The position numbers and the translations under genes are program-made. A stretch of DNA of 5,907 nt. It comes from Pseudomonadota bacterium (GTDB lineage Bacteria > Pseudomonadota > Gammaproteobacteria > Burkholderiales > Burkholderiaceae_C). The stretch covers positions 1-5,907 of the forward strand of contig JAEWPH010000023.1 in NCBI GenBank assembly GCA_023460715.1. Direction: 5' to 3'. Shown piece after piece: positions 5,363 to 5,907 of this stretch (positions are counted from its first letter, which is position 1; each line of letters starts with the position of its first letter). The notes beneath the pieces were generated by a model, which made no database searches, was not told where the DNA came from, and saw only the letters and a program-made list of their open reading frames with translations.

Positions 5363-5907
5363 ATGGCCATGCGCTCCCACTACTGCGGTCTCGTGACCGA
5401 AGCCCTCCTGGGCGAAACCGTCACCCTGTCGGGCTGGGTGAACCGTCGCCGTGACCATGGCGGCGTGATCTTCATCGACCTGCGCGACCGCGAAGGCTAT
5501 GTGCAGGTGGTCTGCGACCCCGACCGCGCCGAGATGTTCAAGACCGCCGAAGGCGTGCGCAACGAGTTCTGCGTGCAGATCAAGGGCCTGGTGCGCGCCC
5601 GCCCCGAGGGCACGACCAACGACAACCTCAAGAGCGGCAAGATCGAGGTGCTGTGCCACGAGCTGAACGTGCTCAACCCCTCGGTCACGCCGCCCTTCCA
5701 GATCGACGAGGAGAACCTGTCGGAGACCACGCGCCTCACGCACCGCGTGCTGGACCTGCGCCGTCCGTACATGCAGAACAACCTGATGCTGCGCTACCGC
5801 GTGTCGATGGAGGTGCGCAAGTTCCTTGACGCCAACGGCTTCGTCGACATCGAAACCCCCATGCTCACCAACAGCACGCCCGAAGGCGCGCGCGACTACC
5901 TGGTGCC
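5363..5907 (+). CDS. aspS: Aspartyl-tRNA synthetase, N-terminal 181 codons (3' end outside window)
   Basis: The frame is open from ATG 5363 to the window end: 181 codons plus two bases, against about 590-600 residues in a complete bacterial enzyme. Residues 1 to about 108 form the OB-fold anticodon-binding domain, with '[18 protein letters not shown]' (20-37), '[12 protein letters not shown]' (39-50) and '[18 protein letters not shown]' (66-83). '[12 protein letters not shown]' (124-135) leads into the class II catalytic domain. Motif 1 follows around '[21 protein letters not shown]' (160-180), whose [10 protein letters not shown] end is near-invariant in AspRS. The enzyme charges tRNA with aspartate in the cytoplasm. 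H32 replaces the Leu found in E. coli AspRS and matches the Pseudomonas aeruginosa non-discriminating enzyme, suggesting it also acts on tRNA-Asn. It is probably the third gene of the operon starting near 4291, though its hairpin-rich leader may hold its own control. Confidence 0.97.
   Translation, partial: MAMRSHYCGLVTEALLGETVTLSGWVNRRRDHGGVIFIDLRDREGYVQVVCDPDRAEMFKTAEGVRNEFCVQIKGLVRARPEGTTNDNLKSGKIEVLCHELNVLNPSVTPPFQIDEENLSETTRLTHRVLDLRRPYMQNNLMLRYRVSMEVRKFLDANGFVDIETPMLTNSTPEGARDYLV

Noticed and set aside
1..5907. Search by eye for CRISPR repeats, tRNA genes, transposon ends and phage genes
   Set aside because: No regularly spaced repeats, cloverleaf or terminal inverted repeats with a transposase were seen. 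Gene order and composition look like core genome.

Overview
The window is a GC-rich, densely coding stretch of chromosome with every supportable gene on the + strand. The gene set and protein sequences fit a betaproteobacterium of the order Burkholderiales, most likely family Comamonadaceae (Acidovorax-like). The order Tim44-like protein, ubiJ, ubiB, solute:sodium symporter, FmdB-type zinc ribbon, DUF502 membrane protein, aspS is one I recognise from that family. This assignment rests on pattern recognition, not on a database search. It looks like ordinary core genome: I see no insertion sequence, integrase, CRISPR array, rRNA or tRNA gene, and no obvious change in composition.

Left block (1-2618): the C-terminal 137 residues of a Tim44-like domain protein, cut by the window edge, then ubiJ and ubiB. 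UbiJ (SCP2 lipid-binding domain) and UbiB (membrane-anchored atypical kinase/ATPase) are accessory factors of ubiquinone biosynthesis. Their genes overlap by four bases (ATGA), which suggests translational coupling. The 60-base gap before ubiJ has a strong Shine-Dalgarno-like tract too far from the start codon, with a GC-rich hairpin between the two.

Middle block (2619-4320): a 70-base pyrimidine-rich gap, then a complete 13-helix transporter of the solute:sodium symporter family. It starts at GTG behind a good Shine-Dalgarno. Its substrate cannot be read from the sequence. The helices that form the Na+ site in this family carry unusual charged residues (E54, K329). A 12-pair hairpin just after the gene is the best terminator candidate in the window. 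It is followed by a consensus TATAAT box, so a transcription boundary probably lies in the 183-base gap at 4138-4320.

Right block (4321-5907): a small two-CxxC zinc-ribbon protein with an Ala/Pro-rich tail, a two-helix DUF502 membrane protein, and the first 181 codons of aspS, cut by the right edge. They are closely spaced and probably co-transcribed from the TATAAT promoter. The 80-base gap before aspS contains two hairpins, the second touching the Shine-Dalgarno. The partial aspartyl-tRNA synthetase carries a His that I associate with non-discriminating enzymes, suggesting that Asn-tRNA is made by amidation.

I did not find a clearly novel system. The most useful leads are the charged residues in the symporter core, the linkage of a Tim44-like protein to ubiJ-ubiB, the structured gaps before ubiJ and aspS, and the non-discriminating signature in aspS.
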